DNA of 64,000 bases from Lentibacillus persicus (lineage in GTDB: Bacteria > Bacillota > Bacilli > Bacillales > Amphibacillaceae). Positions 1 through 7,236 of the stretch are shown piece by piece. Below the pieces are notes generated by a model that saw nothing but the letters and a program-made list of their open reading frames with translations, had not been told where the DNA came from and did no database searches. Positions within the stretch are counted from its first letter, which is position 1. Every line of letters begins with the position of its first letter. A program made the position numbers and the translations under genes. Location: NCBI RefSeq assembly GCF_900112705.1, contig NZ_FOMR01000014.1:1-64000 (forward strand). Reading direction: 5' to 3'.

Positions 1-570
1 CGGCATCCCGGTGGACTCACCATTGGATTGCGTATGGCCAGACGGGAAATTGAAGACCTGATTGACCAATACCATCGCCTTCAGGAAAAACTTGAAGCCG
101 TTGATTCAGACATCGAAGAACTGCTTCAAGAGATTCCCGGAACCGATCAAATGCTTGCGATTAAGGGCGTGAATGTCCTGACAGTTGCCGCATTCTATGC
201 AGAAGTAGGTGACATCACGAACTATCAAAGTCCGCGTCAAATTCAAAGCCTTGCCGGTCTGTCGCTGAGGCGCCATGAATCGGGTAAATACAAAGGGCAA
301 ACGAAAATCAGTAAGCGTGGGCGAAAACGACTGCGCAGAGCCTTATACCTGGCAGTTCGTCCAATGGTCGCTAATAATACGTCATTCAAGGCCTTACATG
401 ACTATTACACAACGCGACGTGACCACCCGCTAAAGAAACAGGAGTCGCTCATTGCCTTATGTAACAAGCTCATTCGTGTCCTATTTGTGATTGGCAAGAA
501 ACAATGTGCATTCGATGGCGAGAAGATGCTTCAGGATATGCCTCAAATGACCATGCAGAAAGCTGCCTAA
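1..570 (+). CDS. IS110-family transposase, C-terminal part (5' end outside window)
   Basis: The frame is open from base 1 and about 189 residues are visible, so the gene begins upstream; the TTG at 28 is only the first possible start codon in view. The visible part matches the Transposase_20 (IS116/IS110/IS902) domain: an HhH-like stretch (GTDQMLAIKGV) is followed by LAGLSLRRHESGKYKGQ, then ISKRGRKRLRRALYLAV. In this family that block contains the catalytic serine, probably the Ser in HESGKYKG, and it works with an N-terminal RuvC-like domain lying outside the window. IS110 enzymes are guided by a bridge RNA (seekRNA) encoded in a noncoding end of the element. The gene ends at 570 and is followed by about 390 bases without a convincing gene. 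Confidence 0.9.
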   Translation, partial: RHPGGLTIGLRMARREIEDLIDQYHRLQEKLEAVDSDIEELLQEIPGTDQMLAIKGVNVLTVAAFYAEVGDITNYQSPRQIQSLAGLSLRRHESGKYKGQTKISKRGRKRLRRALYLAVRPMVANNTSFKALHDYYTTRRDHPLKKQESLIALCNKLIRVLFVIGKKQCAFDGEKMLQDMPQMTMQKAA

Positions 571-846
571 AGCAAAGTCAAGACTGATTTATAAGTAAGT
601 AAGACGTAAGAAATGCCAAGGGAGACAATTGAAGCGCAGAGCCGAAGCTTATAACATCCATTCGGGCAAAAGACCCTGCAAAGGAGCATTTTCGGCCTCC
701 ACCTCATGGATATGCCGGACGAAGGAATGTTTGGATACAATCCTGAGAGACATGGGAGGGTCAGCGACCATGAGTTCTGTGGAGATGGAAAAACGCGCGA
801 TTATAGTAAAATTTTCCATCACCTTCCTGGGAAGGTCCGGGTCGTT
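571..846 (+). ncRNA. Noncoding 3' end of IS110 element, candidate bridge RNA region
   Basis: This stretch follows the transposase stop codon. Short ORFs cross it in several frames, but none has a good ribosome binding site or a recognisable product. IS110-family elements of the IS1111 type carry the guide (bridge) RNA downstream of the transposase, so this is the natural place to look. I could not identify the exact element end, the core dinucleotide or the guide loops by eye, so the RNA assignment is inference from position. Confidence 0.35.
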
Positions 847-960
847 ATCCTCCATTGCATCGGAAAATTCCGAAATGAAATGGATGCAATGAAATCGATG
901 AGGATCCTCCATTGCATCGGAAAATTCCGAAATGAAATGGATGCAATGAAATCGATGAGG
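847..960 (+). repeat. 57-bp perfect tandem duplication
   Basis: Bases 847-903 and 904-960 are identical. Each unit contains an inverted pair, CATTGCATC and GATGCAATG, around the palindrome CGGAAAATTCCG, so each can fold into a hairpin. The period is a multiple of three, so ORFs crossing it simply repeat 19 residues. It lies between the IS110 tail and the next gene and may mark the element boundary or a duplicated target or recombination site. Confidence 0.9.
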
Positions 961-1044
961 TAGCTTCAATCAAACCCCTAAGAAAATCAAAGCAATTTGG
1001 AGTAATTGGAAGAAAATCATTTATTTATAGAGGGAGGTACTTAC

Positions 1045-1950
1045 ATGAAGCGTATTTATATCCAAGATGTCATGGCACGTGACGGATTGCAAATTGAAGA
1101 CCAATTCATGCCGACTGAGAAAAAAATTGATTTTGTTAATCGTCTGTCGGACGCCGGTGTCGACAAAATTGAAGTGACATCGTTTGTATCGCCGAAAGCC
1201 GTCCCGAATTTGCAGGATGCAGCCGATGTTATGACAGGGATTAAGCGTCATAAGGATGTCGTTTATGCCGCGCTGGTCCCGAATGTGAAAGGTGCTGAAC
1301 GTGCTGCAGCTTGCGGTACCGATGAAATCAATCTTGTCGTGTCGGTGAGCGAAACACATAATCAAAAAAATGTGCGGCGCTCCGTCCACGAATCCTTCGC
1401 GGGTTTTCAGGATGTGGCGAAATACCTCAGCGGGACAGGGATACGCATTAACGGATCGCTTGCAACATCGTTTGGCTGTCCATTTGAAGGGAAGGTCAGA
1501 GATGAAAAAGTGCTGCGTTTGGTTGACGACTATCTTAAACTTGGTGCCGACAGCATAACACTTGCTGATACAACAGGGATGGCCACACCCAAGCAAGTAA
1601 ACCGGCTCACGACAGAAATTTTAAACCGCTGGCCGGAATTGCCGTTAACGTTACATTTTCATAATACACGGGGGATGGGTTTCGCTAACGTTATGGAAGC
1701 AATTCGGGCAGGTGCCGTCCGGTTTGATGCATCCCTGGGCGGTTTAGGTGGTTGCCCGTTTGCCCCCGGTGCAACGGGCAATATTTGCACCGAAGATTTG
1801 GTTCATATGCTCGCCTTTATGGACTATCACATGAATGTTGACCTTGATCAGTTGTTATCAGCTTCCAAGGAGCTGGAAACTGTGTTGGGTCATGAAATTC
1901 CGGGGCAGGTTATCAAAGCTGGCAAAATTAATGATCTGCATGCAGTTTAA
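1045..1950 (+). CDS. Hydroxymethylglutaryl-CoA lyase family protein
   Basis: This 301-residue TIM-barrel enzyme belongs to the HMGL-like family, which cleaves HMG-CoA to acetoacetate and acetyl-CoA in leucine or isovalerate breakdown. The N-terminal DVMARDGLQIE carries the catalytic Arg-Asp pair. HFHNTRGMG supplies metal-ligand histidines, and the segment GGLGGCPFAPGATGN carries the flexible-loop cysteine typical of HMG-CoA lyases. The ATG at 1045 is preferred over the in-frame ATG at 1006 because AGGGAGG lies at 1031-1037. No acyl-CoA dehydrogenase or carboxylase genes of a full leucine pathway lie beside it, so the substrate may be another 3-hydroxy-3-methyl acyl-CoA. A small membrane protein and a Na+/solute symporter follow, possibly in the same transcript. 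Confidence 0.85.
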   Translation: MKRIYIQDVMARDGLQIEDQFMPTEKKIDFVNRLSDAGVDKIEVTSFVSPKAVPNLQDAADVMTGIKRHKDVVYAALVPNVKGAERAAACGTDEINLVVSVSETHNQKNVRRSVHESFAGFQDVAKYLSGTGIRINGSLATSFGCPFEGKVRDEKVLRLVDDYLKLGADSITLADTTGMATPKQVNRLTTEILNRWPELPLTLHFHNTRGMGFANVMEAIRAGAVRFDASLGGLGGCPFAPGATGNICTEDLVHMLAFMDYHMNVDLDQLLSASKELETVLGHEIPGQVIKAGKINDLHAV

Positions 1951-2004
1951 ATCGTTTTTTAAACATAAATAATTGAAAATTAAGATCCTTTGGGAGGGAT
2001 GAAA

Positions 2005-2250
2005 ATGAATAAGCAGCGAAAAGAACCCATCAACTATCCGAAAATATGGATTGCCTTTGGTATTTTACTGGCATTGATCACACCTTGGTATTTCCCGGGC
2101 AGCTTTGATGATATTTTCATCTTCGGGTTACCGCTGTGGGCGATCATTATAATCATTGCTTCGCTGATGCTGTCAGCTACTTTATCCTATGTGATTAAGC
2201 ATTTCTGGATGATTGAAGAAGAAAAAGAAGAAATCAAAGGAAAGGAGTGA
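2005..2250 (+). CDS. Small membrane partner of SSS symporter
   Basis: This 81-residue protein has two predicted membrane helices (about residues 12-30 and 38-62) and a charged Lys/Glu-rich C-terminus. It ends 8 bases before a sodium/solute symporter gene. Small two-helix proteins of the DUF3311 or YhdT kind commonly precede SSS-family symporters; the context and the pattern FGLPLWAIIIIIASL fit such an accessory subunit, although I cannot assign the exact family. The ATG at 2005 is chosen because TGGGAGGG at 1991-1998 is well spaced for it; the TTG at 1990 overlaps that site. Confidence 0.7.
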   Translation: MNKQRKEPINYPKIWIAFGILLALITPWYFPGSFDDIFIFGLPLWAIIIIIASLMLSATLSYVIKHFWMIEEEKEEIKGKE

Positions 2251-2258
2251 CCTGATTT

Positions 2259-3746
2259 ATGGATTTAGCATTTTCAGGCTGGCCCGGGATTATAATTCTT
2301 GCCGTGTACGGGGCCCTCATGCTTGGGGTCGGGCTTTTCACATATTTACGTAACCGAAATATTCATGAAAGTCTTGATGAATACTATCTGGGCGGCCGGG
2401 GACTTGGTGTCACCGTGTTGTTCTTTACCTTCTTTGCGACACAATACAGCGGCAATACGGTTGTTGGTTATCCGCCGTCTGCATATCGCCAAGGCTTTGA
2501 ATACTTAGTGTCTGTTCCGTTTTTCATTATGATAATTATGGCGTACCTTTTGTTTGCACCGCGACTTTACAGTATCGGCAAAAAATATAAGCTGGTCACA
2601 CCTGCTCAATGGTTTGAAAAACGATATAAGTCGAAAGCGATTACAATTCTGGCGTCATTGCTTATGCTTTATGGGCTGGGCAACTATTTGCTTGAACAAT
2701 TAGTCGCGATCGGTCAGGGCGTTTCCGGCTTGACAGGCGGCACGATTCCGTATCAGTTGGGTGTTATCTTTTTCGTTATTATCATGTTGATTTACGGCTG
2801 GCTGGGAGGTATGCGGTCCGTTGCTTATACCGATACAATCCAGGGCTTTGCGTTGCTGTTTGGTGTGTTTATGCTGCTAATCGGTTCAATCATTTATTTT
2901 GGTGGTGTGCCGACATCGACCGATTATATGCAGGCCTATTCGCCAGAAAAACTTGGTATACCAGATGCGCCTGGGGTTCGAAATTGGTTGAGTCTCCTAC
3001 TGCTGATTGGTATCGGGGCTGCAGTTTATCCGCATGCGATTCAGCGAATATTCTCGGCAAAAAGTGAAAAAACATTGAAGCGTTCTTTCAGCCGGATGGC
3101 GTGGATGCCGTTTGCAACAGCCGGGGTTGTGTTTTTAATCGGGATTATCGGCATCAACGCGTTCCCGGGCTTGTCCACGGGCGAATCTGAACAGCTTGTC
3201 GGCATGATGGCAAGCAGTATCGCCAGTCAGAATATGATATTTTATTGGGCGATGATACTGCTGTTCGGGGGCGTCATTGCTGCGATTGTCTCAACAGCCG
3301 ATTCGATATTGCTGACATTTCAATCAATTATTTCAAATGATTTGTACGGTAACTACATTAACCCTGATGCTTCAGAGCGGAAAAAGCTGCTCGTGGGTAA
3401 ATTAATCGGTGTTGTAGCGGTCGGTATTCTGATATTGATTGCGTGGTTCCCGCCAGCGACGCTTTATCAGATATTTGTCCTGAAATTTGAACTGCTTATT
3501 CAGATTTCACCAGGATTTATTATAGGACTGTACTGGAACCGCCTGCATCCAAAAGCGGTCTTCGCAGGGATGCTTGCAGGAACCATTGTGGCATCGGTCA
3601 TGACTATCTTTGATCTGTCATTGCTGAATATCGCGAGCGGTCTATGGGGACTCCTCTTAAACTTAATTATCTGTGTAATTGGCAGCCTCATGATGTCCGT
3701 ATCTGAGAAAGAAGAAAGCGAATCAGAACAAGTCATAAGCGTGTAG
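2259..3746 (+). CDS. Sodium:solute symporter (SSS family)
   Basis: This 495-residue integral membrane protein with about 13 hydrophobic segments has the SSS fold. YYLGGRGLG and TFFATQYSGNTVVGYP lie near the N-terminus, and the central YGWLGGMRSVAYTDTIQG is the hallmark of PutP/PanF-like transporters. It should couple Na+ entry to uptake of an organic solute. The preceding two-helix protein and the HMG-CoA-lyase-like gene upstream suggest a carboxylic acid substrate, which is inference. AAGGAGTG precedes the ATG at good spacing. The C-terminal tail is acidic (KEESESEQ). A hairpin follows within 15 bases of the stop codon. Confidence 0.88.
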   Translation: MDLAFSGWPGIIILAVYGALMLGVGLFTYLRNRNIHESLDEYYLGGRGLGVTVLFFTFFATQYSGNTVVGYPPSAYRQGFEYLVSVPFFIMIIMAYLLFAPRLYSIGKKYKLVTPAQWFEKRYKSKAITILASLLMLYGLGNYLLEQLVAIGQGVSGLTGGTIPYQLGVIFFVIIMLIYGWLGGMRSVAYTDTIQGFALLFGVFMLLIGSIIYFGGVPTSTDYMQAYSPEKLGIPDAPGVRNWLSLLLLIGIGAAVYPHAIQRIFSAKSEKTLKRSFSRMAWMPFATAGVVFLIGIIGINAFPGLSTGESEQLVGMMASSIASQNMIFYWAMILLFGGVIAAIVSTADSILLTFQSIISNDLYGNYINPDASERKKLLVGKLIGVVAVGILILIAWFPPATLYQIFVLKFELLIQISPGFIIGLYWNRLHPKAVFAGMLAGTIVASVMTIFDLSLLNIASGLWGLLLNLIICVIGSLMMSVSEKEESESEQVISV

Positions 3747-3758
3747 GAATCTAGTGGG

Positions 3759-3780
3759 GGACAGGGTGCCAGCCCTGTCC
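3759..3780 (+). repeat. Stop-proximal hairpin, GGACAGGG/CCCTGTCC
   Basis: A perfect 8-bp stem with a short loop begins 12 bases after the symporter stop codon. It has no T-run. It belongs by sequence to the dispersed GGGACA.../...TGTCCC hairpins also seen at 13376, 15499, 16456 and 56255. Confidence 0.7.
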
Positions 3781-3785
3781 TATAT

Positions 3786-3975
3786 CGTGCGAGCCCGACA
3801 GTGAACCGTGCGAAAGTGGTAATGAAACGTGCGGGATATAGGGCAAACCGTGCTGGAGTGCCGGAGAATCGTGCGAAAGAACCGACAAAACGTGCGGGAG
3901 CTCAAGTGAATCATGCGGGCGTCGCGCCAAAGCGTGCGAGCTCGCCCGGTAAATTGTGCGAGCCATCGCCCCAAC
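3786..3975 (+). repeat. Degenerate 21-bp tandem array, core CGTGCG
   Basis: The core CGTGCG or a one-base variant occurs at 3786, 3807, 3828, 3849, 3870, 3891, 3912, 3933 and 3955: nine copies at intervals of exactly 21 bases, except the last at 22. The core is usually followed by purines and preceded by GAA or AAA, while the middle of each unit differs. The array is bounded by a hairpin at 3759 and a terminator at 4042. ORFs across it are artefacts of the in-frame period. Confidence 0.9.
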
Positions 3976-4041
3976 ATTAATGTAAACGAAACGATGCTGC
4001 ACATTAATGGTACGATTCATCGCTCCAATGATTACCCTGTC

Positions 4042-4083
4042 AAACAGGCGCCCGAAACACGCGTTTCAGACGCCTGTTTTTTG
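4042..4083 (+). terminator. Rho-independent terminator
   Basis: AAACAGGCG pairs with CGCCTGTTT, with an inner GAAAC/GTTTC stem, and is followed by a T-run. It lies about 300 bases downstream of the symporter stop codon, so the 21-bp array would be part of the 3' untranslated RNA if transcription runs this far. Between it and the start codon at 4302 I see no further gene. Confidence 0.85.
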
Positions 4084-4301
4084 TTATGACTGCTGTTATA
4101 TAAACGGAAGTCTTGCCGGGGGCCATAGATGCAAATTTTCTATAATTATAACATCCTCCCCGGATTCATCACGCCCATGTACGAACCCTCGCCCCGTAAG
4201 ATTTTTTTACCCGGTACACTTTCAAATCAGCGTTCCAGGCGTTATGATGAATATTAACGGATAGTTAAATTATTGTGAATTCGGAAAGGAGTCATGTTTG
4301 T

Positions 4302-5231
4302 ATGGTTTCAGCTGAATCGGTTGTTGGGCTTGTCGGTACGGGTGTTATGGGGAAAAGTATGGCTCGAAATCTGCAGAAGAGCGGTTATCCGATCAATGTG
4401 TTTACCAGAACTAAAGAAAAAGCGCAGGCGTTATTGGAAAATGGGGCTGTTTGGAAGAAATCCATCAGTCAGTTGGCCAATGATTCTGATGTTATTATCA
4501 CCATGGTTGGTTACCCATCAGATGTTGAGCAGATTTATTTAGGTCAGAATGGGATAATTGAAAATGCCAAGGAAGGCACGTATGTGATTGATATGACAAC
4601 GTCAAAGCCGGCACTTGCTGAAGAAATTGCCCGCCAGGCAGCTGAGCGGGATATTCACGTTCTGGATGCACCGGTATCGGGCGGCGATATTGGTGCGAAA
4701 AACGGTACACTTGCCATCATGGCTGGCGGGGAGCAGGACGTTTTTAATGACGTCATGCCTTTGTTTGAAATCATGGGTGACAATATCATTCTGCAGGGAG
4801 AAGCCGGCGCTGGCCAGCATACGAAAATGGTCAACCAAATCGCGATTGCCTCGAATATGATTGGTGTTTGTGAGGCGATTGCCTATGCGAAAGAAGCCGG
4901 GTTAAATCCATCACGTGTTCTGGACAGTATTTCAACCGGCGCTGCTGGCAGTTTTTCATTGTCAAAATTGGCTCCGCGCATGCTTGAGGGTGATTTTGAA
5001 CCGGGATTTTACGTGAAGCATTTTATTAAGGACATGACGATTGCATTGGAGTCCGCCCGGGAGATGGGACTGACGACGCCGGGACTCGAGCTTTCACTGA
5101 AATTGTATCAGGATCTGGCGGTAAAAGGTGAAAATGATAGCGGCACACAGGCATTAATCAAGTTGTTTGAAAGGAACAGTCGCGTTTCTGATGACGAACA
5201 GGCCACCCGTGAGGAAAATAGGCTTGGCTGA
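4302..5231 (+). CDS. NAD(P)-dependent 3-hydroxyisobutyrate dehydrogenase family protein
   Basis: This 309-residue member of the beta-hydroxyacid dehydrogenase family is similar to Bacillus YkwC-type enzymes. The N-terminal Rossmann motif LVGTGVMGKSMA (about residues 10-21) binds the dinucleotide. DAPVSGGDIGA is the substrate-binding signature, and the lysine in GQHTKMVNQ is the catalytic residue. Family members oxidise 3-hydroxyisobutyrate, tartronate semialdehyde or similar short hydroxyacids; the sequence alone does not decide which. The ATG at 4302 is chosen over the GTG at 4275 because GGAAAGGAG lies at 4283-4291. Its 3' end overlaps the next gene by about 40 bases, suggesting coupled translation. 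Confidence 0.85.
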   Translation: MVSAESVVGLVGTGVMGKSMARNLQKSGYPINVFTRTKEKAQALLENGAVWKKSISQLANDSDVIITMVGYPSDVEQIYLGQNGIIENAKEGTYVIDMTTSKPALAEEIARQAAERDIHVLDAPVSGGDIGAKNGTLAIMAGGEQDVFNDVMPLFEIMGDNIILQGEAGAGQHTKMVNQIAIASNMIGVCEAIAYAKEAGLNPSRVLDSISTGAAGSFSLSKLAPRMLEGDFEPGFYVKHFIKDMTIALESAREMGLTTPGLELSLKLYQDLAVKGENDSGTQALIKLFERNSRVSDDEQATREENRLG

Positions 5232-5868
5232 TTTATCGAATAAACTGCAAAGGGCTTTTGAGTTTCTTAATAAAGGGAGTCTCAAACAAGCTGAAATTTT
5301 GTATTTGGAATGTCTTGATAGAATTGACGACCCGTCATCAACCCTTTATAAACAGGCGCTTCACGGGCTGGCTTACGTGAAAAGTGAATTGAATCAGTAC
5401 ACGGAAGCCAACGAATTGTATTCGGAATTGTTGCGTAGAGCCCGGCAGGAGAGCGACAGTCAAAATGAGGCGATTGCTTATCATCAGCTCGGTCTCGTTC
5501 AGCGAATGGCGGGGAATTATGAGGCAGCACTCGGCTTTTTTGCTGAAGAATTAGCGATTTACGATACCTTTCGTTCAACGCCCCACCTGGGATTTGCCGC
5601 TAATTTGTATGAACAAGCGATGGTTCACCTGGGGCAGGAAAACCTGACTGAGGCACAGCGGCTGATGGAGGAGGCCCTCGATAATGCGGAAAAAACCGAT
5701 GACTTCATTGTAATCGGCTCGCTCTACCGGGGCCTTGGCGATATTTATCAGCAGATAGCCCGTTCAGATGAAGCCAAAAAGCATTATCGGAACGCCGCCA
5801 ATGCGTACCGGCAGGCAAATGACCTCAAGGCAGTCGAAGAAATAGAAAGAAAACTCGAGGGGGTCTGA
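5191..5868 (+). CDS. TPR-repeat protein
   Basis: This protein of about 225 residues is built from tetratricopeptide repeats: successive helix pairs with the Y/A/G pattern, for example ALHGLAYVKSELNQYTEA, AIAYHQLGLVQRMAGNYEAA and GSLYRGLGDIYQQIARSDEA. It has no signal peptide or membrane segment, so it is probably a cytosolic scaffold. The closest-looking Bacillaceae relatives are Rap-like or generic TPR proteins, but no partner can be named. The ATG at 5191 lies inside the preceding gene; AAAGGA at 5170-5175 is 15 bases upstream, and a TTG at 5167 is the alternative start. The last codons and the stop are formed by a GGGGTC/GACCCC hairpin. Confidence 0.75.
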   Translation: MTNRPPVRKIGLADLSNKLQRAFEFLNKGSLKQAEILYLECLDRIDDPSSTLYKQALHGLAYVKSELNQYTEANELYSELLRRARQESDSQNEAIAYHQLGLVQRMAGNYEAALGFFAEELAIYDTFRSTPHLGFAANLYEQAMVHLGQENLTEAQRLMEEALDNAEKTDDFIVIGSLYRGLGDIYQQIARSDEAKKHYRNAANAYRQANDLKAVEEIERKLEGV

Positions 5869-5871
5869 CCC
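5859..5871 (+). repeat. Hairpin embedding the stop codon of the TPR gene
   Basis: GGGGTC-T-GACCCC is a short palindrome containing the TGA stop codon, followed by a T-rich stretch (CTTTGTCTCTTTT). It could serve as a weak terminator and resembles a short form of the dispersed GTC-rich hairpins. Confidence 0.5.
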
Positions 5872-5996
5872 CTTTGTCTCTTTTAATGAGCAAAAATTAA
5901 ATGCTTGTAATGCTGGTATTTAGGGAACAGCTAGAGTAACGACACGCCGGGGCTAATTTTAATTGCTCCCGGTGAGATTTAAGGAGGAAAGCATGC

Positions 5997-6935
5997 ATGG
6001 CTAATTTTAAACGGATGAAGTTTGCAGTGATTGGAGCAGGGTTTACCGGAACGACGACCGCTTTTTTGCTTGCACAGAAGGAGCTGGGTGATGTTGTATT
6101 AGTTGATGTGCCTGATCAGGAAGATCCGACGAAGGGAAAGGCGCTCGATATGCTGGAGGCGGGTCCCGTGGAAAAATTCAACGGGAATGTCACCGGCACA
6201 TCGGATTATGAGGACATTAAGGATGCTGATATGGTTATTATTACAGCCGGGGTTGCCAGAAAACCCGGTATGAGCCGTGATGACCTTGTCAAAATCAATT
6301 CCGATATTATGGCTGACGTATCGAAAAAAATCGTTGCATATGCGCCGGACAGTTATATTCTTGTTTTAAGCAACCCCGTTGATGCGATGACGTATACGTG
6401 TTTTAAAACGACCGGGTTTCCTAAAAACCGGGTTATTGGCCAATCCGGCGTGCTGGATACTGCTCGTTTTAATACATTTATCGCACAGGAGTTGAATATT
6501 GCAGTGGAGGATGTCACCGGGTTTGTGCTTGGCGGCCACGGCGACAGCATGGTCCCGCTCATTCGCTATTCCAATGCCGGTGGAATCCCGATCAGTCATC
6601 TGCTGCCGCAGGAAAGAGTGGACGCCATTGTTGAACGTACGCGAAAAGGCGGCGGTGAAATCGTAAGCCTGCTTGGCAACGGGAGTGCCTACTATGCGCC
6701 TGCTGCGTCATTGGTGGAAATGACAGAAGCTATCATCAAGGATAAAAAGCGGATATTGCCTTCGATAGCCTATCTTGAAGGCGAGTATGGCTACAACGAT
6801 ATTTACTTAGGTGTTCCAACGATCCTTGGTGCAAACGGTATCGAGCGTGTGATTGAGCTGCCGTTAACCGATGATGAGAAACAGCAATTGGACCGCTCGG
6901 CCGCGGATGTTAAGGATGTTATAGCAAAACTTTAA
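5997..6935 (+). CDS. mdh: Malate dehydrogenase
   Basis: This 312-residue LDH/MDH-superfamily enzyme interconverts malate and oxaloacetate with NAD in the TCA cycle. [10 protein letters not shown] is the NAD-binding loop and [16 protein letters not shown] carries the NAD-specific acidic residue. [11 protein letters not shown] contains the substrate-specificity arginines of malate (not lactate) dehydrogenase. [10 protein letters not shown] holds the catalytic histidine. Length and features match Bacillus Mdh. AAGGAGGAAAG at 5981-5991 gives an ideal start at 5997. Here it stands alone, not in a citZ-icd-mdh cluster, so it may be a second or relocated copy. Confidence 0.93.
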   Translation: MANFKRMKFAVIGAGFTGTTTAFLLAQKELGDVVLVDVPDQEDPTKGKALDMLEAGPVEKFNGNVTGTSDYEDIKDADMVIITAGVARKPGMSRDDLVKINSDIMADVSKKIVAYAPDSYILVLSNPVDAMTYTCFKTTGFPKNRVIGQSGVLDTARFNTFIAQELNIAVEDVTGFVLGGHGDSMVPLIRYSNAGGIPISHLLPQERVDAIVERTRKGGGEIVSLLGNGSAYYAPAASLVEMTEAIIKDKKRILPSIAYLEGEYGYNDIYLGVPTILGANGIERVIELPLTDDEKQQLDRSAADVKDVIAKL

Positions 6936-6950
6936 GGTCTGACTGCTAAA

Positions 6951-7064
6951 CGGCCCGGGTACACGCAACCGCCTGCGGGAAGCGAGGCCTCAATGGAGAC
7001 TCTGCAGTGCGTTGTGCAAGGAGGTTCATCAGCCGCCCGCGGAAAGCGAAGTGTAACCGGGCCG
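6951..7064. repeat. Intergenic hairpin repeat of Bacillaceae REP-like type
   Basis: CGGCCCGGGTACAC at 6951-6964 is inverted at 7051-7064 with one mismatch, framing a GC-rich element of 114 bases. The inner modules CTGCGGGAAGCGAG and GCCCGCGGAAAGCGAAG resemble the dispersed palindromic repeats common between genes of Bacillus relatives. Its GC content is clearly above the flanks. It has no coding potential. The assignment to a known family is from memory. Confidence 0.6.
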
Positions 7065-7183
7065 CGGGTGAGATAAAATCATCTTTTCAGATATGATAAA
7101 AGAAAAATACAATGGTCGAGAGCCAGTTTCCGCAAAAACTTGACTCACTCAGATGCAAAGCAATTTTCGCCATAAAAATTTTT

Positions 7184-7214
7184 ACTTTGTTATAATTAAA
7201 TTAGTAAACAAAGT
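7184..7214. promoter_or_regulatory. Inverted repeat overlapping the adh promoter, candidate operator
   Basis: ACTTTGT at 7184-7190 and ACAAAGT at 7208-7214 form an inverted repeat around a TATAAT box at 7191-7196, about 40 bases before the alcohol dehydrogenase start codon. A repressor of the MarR, HxlR or TetR kind would block the -10 element here. No regulator gene is adjacent, so the binding protein is unknown. Confidence 0.5.
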
Positions 7215-7236
7215 TTATTAAAAAAAGGTGGTCATT

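Noticed and set aside
629-963. Overlapping ORFs downstream of the IS110 transposase
   Set aside because: No SD, no recognisable product and they run through a tandem DNA duplication in several frames; the noncoding end of the element is a better explanation.
3786-3975. CRISPR array
   Set aside because: The units are 21 bases in total without distinct repeat and spacer parts, the conserved core is only about 6 bases, and no cas gene is present.
3751-4020. Minus-strand ORFs of 74-89 codons
   Set aside because: They read through the 21-bp array, whose period is a multiple of three and so keeps frames open; no SD.
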